Made by a program: the position numbers and the translations under genes. Positions 60,866 through 64,000 of a stretch of 64,000 nucleotides of DNA are shown piece by piece. Below the pieces are notes generated by a model. That model had not been told where the DNA came from, did not search any database, and saw only the letters and a program-made list of their open reading frames with translations. The DNA is from Solwaraspora sp. WMMD406 (GTDB taxonomy: Bacteria > Actinomycetota > Actinomycetes > Mycobacteriales > Micromonosporaceae): NCBI RefSeq assembly GCF_029626025.1, contig NZ_JARUBF010000001.1, positions 4,464,001 through 4,528,000 of the forward strand. The letters run 5' to 3'. How positions within the stretch are numbered: position 1 is the stretch's first letter; every line of letters starts with the position of its first letter.

Positions 60866-62526
60866 TTCGCTTCTCCTCGAAGCTGGGTCCAGTACTCCTC
60901 ATCGAAGTCGTCGGAGGCTCCGCGACGGCGGCGGGACCGGCGACCAGCGGCCGGGTCGGCTGCGGCGGCGGCCCGCTTGGCGCGCCGGGACGCCAGGTCG
61001 ACCAGGGTGGGAGTGTCATCCGGTGGCAGGTAATCGTCCTCTGGCTGGCGGGTGGAACGAGGTGGCGGGACCGTCTCCTCCTCGTCGGCACGGCGGCGGG
61101 CGGCGCGGCTGCGCACCGGCTCCGCCGAGACCGGACGGTCGTCGAATCGCCCCCGGGGGCCGGCGCCGGAGACGGGACGTTCGTCGGCGAACCGGCTACG
61201 CGCGCCGGCACCGGACACCGGGCGGTCCTCGGGGGCGTAGCGACCACGGGACCCGACCGGCTCCTGCGTCGAGCGCCGCGGCTCGTACCGGCGGTCGTCG
61301 ACCCCGTCGGTGAATCGGGCGTCGGCGTCGTAACGGGTGTCGGCGTACCGGGCGTCGTCGGCGGCGTAGCGCCGGCGCCCGCTGTCCGGCTCGGCGTAGC
61401 GGCCACGGCCGTCGTCGGGCTCGGCGTAGCGGCGACGGGCGGCCGTGTCGTCGGCGTAGCGGCCACGGCCGTCGTCGGACTCGGCGTAGCGGCCACGGCC
61501 GGGGATCTGTTCGTCGTCCCAGTCGCGGTCCGGCTCGGCCACGGTGGGTCGCGGACGCGGGCTCGGCCGTGGTACCTCCGGCACCCGATACCGGTCCGAC
61601 GACGTCGGTTGGCTCGTCCGGGCCGTTGCGCCCCGGCCCGCGCCGACCGGCGCCCAAGAGTCGATCATGTCGGCGGCGCGGTCGCCGATCGACGCGAACC
61701 GGCTCGTCACCGGCTCCAGGCTGATCTCGTCGTCCCGGCTGCCACGGCGACGGGCCGAGCCCGACCCGGTACGGAGATCCTCGGCCATCTTGCCGACCGG
61801 TTTGATCGACGTCCCGGTGGCCTGCGACACGAAGGGCTTCTTCTTGCCGACGCCGGTGGCGAACCGGACCAGTAGCGCGATGACCACGAGCAACGCGCAG
61901 CCGAGGTAGCTCAGGGTCACCCAGGTCGCTGGCGGACGCCCGGCGCTCAGCCCGTGCAGAATGCCGATCGGCCACGCGGCGTAGGCGCCACTGTGCAGGG
62001 CCCGCCACATCCAGGGTGGACCCACATCGACGAATCGCGCTCTGGCCAGACCCGTCCAGAGGATCGCGAACAACAGATAGGCCGCCACGGTCCCGAACCC
62101 GACGTAGATCGCCTGCCCGCCGCCGAGGAACGGGACGAAGGCGCCGACCGCCGAAACCGCACCGGTGGTGATCTGGGTGACGATGTGCAGCACCAGGAAC
62201 GTGATCGACATGATGCCGGTGGTGCGATGCGCGGATTGCAACAGCACTCGATGCCGGGGCAGCAGCACGATCCGGTCGGTCGCGAGCAGCCCGATCATGA
62301 CGGTGATGCTCAGCGCGACGAGCGCGAACACGCCCCCGAAGAAGTCCATGAAGAAAAACGCGTAGACGTAGGCGATCCGGCCGGTGGGAGTCAGCATCGC
62401 CAGGGCCCAGAAGGCCGCCAGTACCGACGCCGAGAGCGCCAGGACCGACAGTCGCGAGGGTTGCCGACCCCCGGAGAGTTCGGGCCTGGGGCCGGCGGGT
62501 CGCTGGTTCTGCTTCGTCCGCGCCAT
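60862..62526 (-). CDS. Ferric-reductase-like heme b membrane protein with long disordered tail
   Basis: This is a 554-residue protein. The N-terminal 240 residues have six to seven membrane helices of the ferric reductase-like transmembrane domain. Candidate heme histidines are LLQSAHRTTG, FLVLHIVTQI, WRALHSGAYA and IGILHGLSAG. The remaining 310 residues are cytoplasmic, highly charged and repetitive, with recurring GRGRYAEPDDG-like and RPVSGAGPRGRF-like units, and are predicted disordered. There is no FAD/NAD domain in this protein; the coupled NuoF-ferredoxin gene probably supplies electrons. The ATG at 62526 (MARTKQNQRP) follows GAGGAG; an ATG at 62559 is the alternative. Confidence 0.83.
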   Translation of the reverse strand: MARTKQNQRPAGPRPELSGGRQPSRLSVLALSASVLAAFWALAMLTPTGRIAYVYAFFFMDFFGGVFALVALSITVMIGLLATDRIVLLPRHRVLLQSAHRTTGIMSITFLVLHIVTQITTGAVSAVGAFVPFLGGGQAIYVGFGTVAAYLLFAILWTGLARARFVDVGPPWMWRALHSGAYAAWPIGILHGLSAGRPPATWVTLSYLGCALLVVIALLVRFATGVGKKKPFVSQATGTSIKPVGKMAEDLRTGSGSARRRGSRDDEISLEPVTSRFASIGDRAADMIDSWAPVGAGRGATARTSQPTSSDRYRVPEVPRPSPRPRPTVAEPDRDWDDEQIPGRGRYAESDDGRGRYADDTAARRRYAEPDDGRGRYAEPDSGRRRYAADDARYADTRYDADARFTDGVDDRRYEPRRSTQEPVGSRGRYAPEDRPVSGAGARSRFADERPVSGAGPRGRFDDRPVSAEPVRSRAARRRADEEETVPPPRSTRQPEDDYLPPDDTPTLVDLASRRAKRAAAAADPAAGRRSRRRRGASDDFDEEYWTQLRGEAN

Positions 62527-62847
62527 ATGCTCCTCGATCTCCCGCTCGGTGCCATCCATGCGCTCGGTCGTCCGGGCTGTCCGCCCGGTCGCCGCGAGTG
62601 CCTGCCCTTGGCGTGGCGCCGGAGAAACCGTACCGCTTCCCGGTCGTCCCACCCGCCCCAGCGCCCCGTCCCTCACCATCTACGTAGCGGAAGCGCGTAC
62701 GGATGAACCGCTTCGAGATTTGCTTGTTCCCCGGACGTTCTGCCGGAATCGTCCCGCTACTTCCGGGTCCATCGACGGCCACCCCGCCTGTCTGGATAAC
62801 AGAGAGTCACTGTCCGATCACGACAGATCATAAGTGGAAATTAAGAC
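62527..62847. other. Upstream region of the electron-transfer operon
   Basis: The 321 bp between the heme protein start and the 16-bp-stem hairpin must contain the operon's promoter. Several AT-rich stretches lie near 62700-62845, but no GGGTAY element or convincing -35/-10 pair was found. Confidence 0.5.
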
Positions 62848-62886
62848 GCCCTTCCGGTTCCGCGAAGAGAGCGGAACCGGAAGGGC
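62848..62886 (-). terminator. 16-bp-stem intrinsic terminator
   Basis: The arms 62848-62863 and 62871-62886 pair perfectly around a 7-nt loop. Read leftward, the stem is followed by GTCTTAATTT, a partial U-tract, so it probably terminates the minus-strand gene ending at 63032. It also insulates the electron-transfer operon. Confidence 0.75.
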
Positions 62887-63031
62887 TGGTTCCCGGGTGA
62901 GCGGCGGGAACCGGCTTGGCGCGATCCGAGCCATCGCCTGCGGTCGGACAGTCGCACCGCGCGGCCGACGATGACCGGGCGCCCGTGGGGTCAGCGGACC
63001 CGTAGTTGGTCGCCTGACCAGCCGGGTCGGG

Positions 63032-63487
63032 TCAACCGACCACCAACGAGCAGGTGGCCAGCGGTTCCAGACCCACCGGCCGCTGCGCCTGCCGACCGAT
63101 CGAGATCGCGATCCGGTCGATCGTCGCCGTCCGCTTACTCGCCAGCGGACCGAGGATCGCGTTGTTCACGAAGTTCGGACCACCCTGACCCTGGCTACTG
63201 GCCAACCGCGCGTTCGCCTCAGCCAGCTGCGTCTCCAGCAACCGCAGGTTCCGATCCACCTCCACCCGAGCCGCCGCCGGCACCGCCGGCAACCGATCGG
63301 CGACACTCGGACACTGGATCACACCGACCGAGGAGGACTCGGAGGTATCTGCAGCGGCGAGCCCGAGCCCGGCGCCCATGATCAGGGCCGCCAGTCCGAG
63401 GGTGCCGGCCACCTTCCACCGCCGCGAGTTCAACGGCGACGGACCGACCGGGTGGTCGACCCTACGCCGAGGAGAACGTGAGTACAT
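63032..63487 (-). CDS. Exported hypothetical protein
   Basis: This is a 151-residue protein with a basic N-terminus (MYSRSPRRRVDHP) and one hydrophobic segment (VAGTLGLAALIMGAGLGLAAA) that acts as a signal peptide or anchor. A small exported domain has two Cys (GVIQCPSVADRLP and PLATCSLVVG). A helix rich in coiled-coil heptads (AARVEVDRNLRLLETQLAEANARLA) sits between them. No family was recognised. The ATG at 63487 begins just before the basic region, but the ribosome binding site is weak. Confidence 0.68.
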   Translation of the reverse strand: MYSRSPRRRVDHPVGPSPLNSRRWKVAGTLGLAALIMGAGLGLAAADTSESSSVGVIQCPSVADRLPAVPAAARVEVDRNLRLLETQLAEANARLASSQGQGGPNFVNNAILGPLASKRTATIDRIAISIGRQAQRPVGLEPLATCSLVVG

Positions 63488-64000
63488 GCGACTGACAACC
63501 CAACCCTTCTGGGAACAGTTGCCGGTGGCCGCGCCGCTCGATCGTCGGCTTACCGGCGGGTGGTTCCACCCGCGCCCGGCGACACCCCGAGCGTGGGGCC
63601 GCCGGACACTGCGTGAGACGTTCCGGTCGAGGCGTCGGCGATCTTCGCCGCCGTCTCGACCATGCATACGTCGGTCCCACGGGGACGGTTCAACCGGTCG
63701 CGCAGAACGTGAAACAGGCCGAGCCGCCGCAGGGGACACCGATGCCCGCCGCGCGAAACGGTCCCGGGGTACCCGGACACGACCCTTCGCGGGACGTCCA
63801 AGAATGAGGTGGGGCGACGCAGCCGACTCTTGCGGGAGACCGACGTTAAGGCGCGCCGCCCCGCTTAAGAACACTACTCCCGTACCCTGCGAAAAGGATC
63901 GCTGGACTCGCTGTAGCGATCGAGCAATTGCTTGGGTTTCCGGATTCCGGCGTTCGGCCGACGGCTGATCAACCACTCAGCCTGCCGCCGCGGGAGACCC
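63488..64000. other. Right-edge region without a recognisable gene
   Basis: The last 513 bp contain overlapping open frames in several frames, none with a ribosome binding site, family motif or hydrophobic pattern. A GGGTACCC palindrome at 63767-63774 has no matching -35 box on either strand. It presumably holds the promoter for the exported protein. Confidence 0.5.

Noticed and set aside
63767-63774. GGGTACCC palindrome at the right edge as two divergent SigB-type -10 boxes
   Set aside because: No GNNT box occurs at 14-16 bp on either strand.

Overview
This is a chromosomal stretch from a high-GC Gram-positive actinomycete. The very GC-rich coding, GTG/TTG starts, SecA2, GpgS, a CtpI-like P-type ATPase, HelD/HelR, CBM2-tailed LPMO and SigB/SigF-type sigma factor point to Micromonosporaceae or a close relative. 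That placement is inferred from gene content, not from a marker gene. No rRNA, tRNA, CRISPR array, transposase or integrase was seen, so it reads as native chromosome rather than an island.

Layout: (1) 1-9.2 kb: a partial DUF2267 protein, a DksA/TraR zinc-finger protein, an orphan winged-helix regulator, an AEC transporter overlapped by a patatin gene, a secreted LPMO, a secreted LVIVD-repeat protein divergent from a DUF305 protein across a CRP-type operator, a DUF2231 membrane protein and a GAF-ANTAR regulator. (2) 9.4-22.9 kb: secA2 divergent from gpgS, a SigB-type sigma factor with a C-terminal STAS domain, a baeRF/Vms1-type protein, membrane proteins, an Rv3032-like glycosyltransferase overlapping glgB, and citrate synthase. 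(3) 23-34 kb: a cell-surface operon (small membrane protein, kinase-like/methyltransferase fusion, alkaline-phosphatase-superfamily membrane enzyme), helR/helD, an OsmC-like protein, an EEP hydrolase and a GGDEF protein with an eroded EAL domain. (4) 34.4-49 kb: a B12-binding sensor coupled to a SpoIIE phosphatase and divergent from a STAS antagonist, a GT4 enzyme, a MalT-like LuxR regulator, BON and MscS proteins, an Hsp70, DUF2795, SurE, DUF2267 and a BON-methyltransferase fusion. (5) 49-64 kb: a hydrolase/subtilase pair, a giant P-type ATPase with a dead N-terminal copy, a DUF1345 protein, and an electron-transfer operon (heme membrane protein, NuoF-ferredoxin, TlpA-like lipoprotein).

The unifying theme is a stress/dormancy regulon under partner-switching control. 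The window holds a sigma factor fused to its own antagonist-type STAS domain, a stand-alone STAS antagonist, and a SpoIIE phosphatase translationally coupled to a CarH-like cobalamin-binding sensor. Scattered over 47 kb, at least seven transcription units (DksA-like, SecA2, OsmC-like, GT4, DUF2795, DUF2267-SurE and BON-methyltransferase) carry an upstream GNNT-N15/16-GGGTA(T/C/A) element matching the actinobacterial SigB/SigF promoter class. Two of these lie so close to the start codon that near-leaderless mRNAs are predicted. The most attractive hypothesis is a B12- and possibly light-responsive general stress switch.
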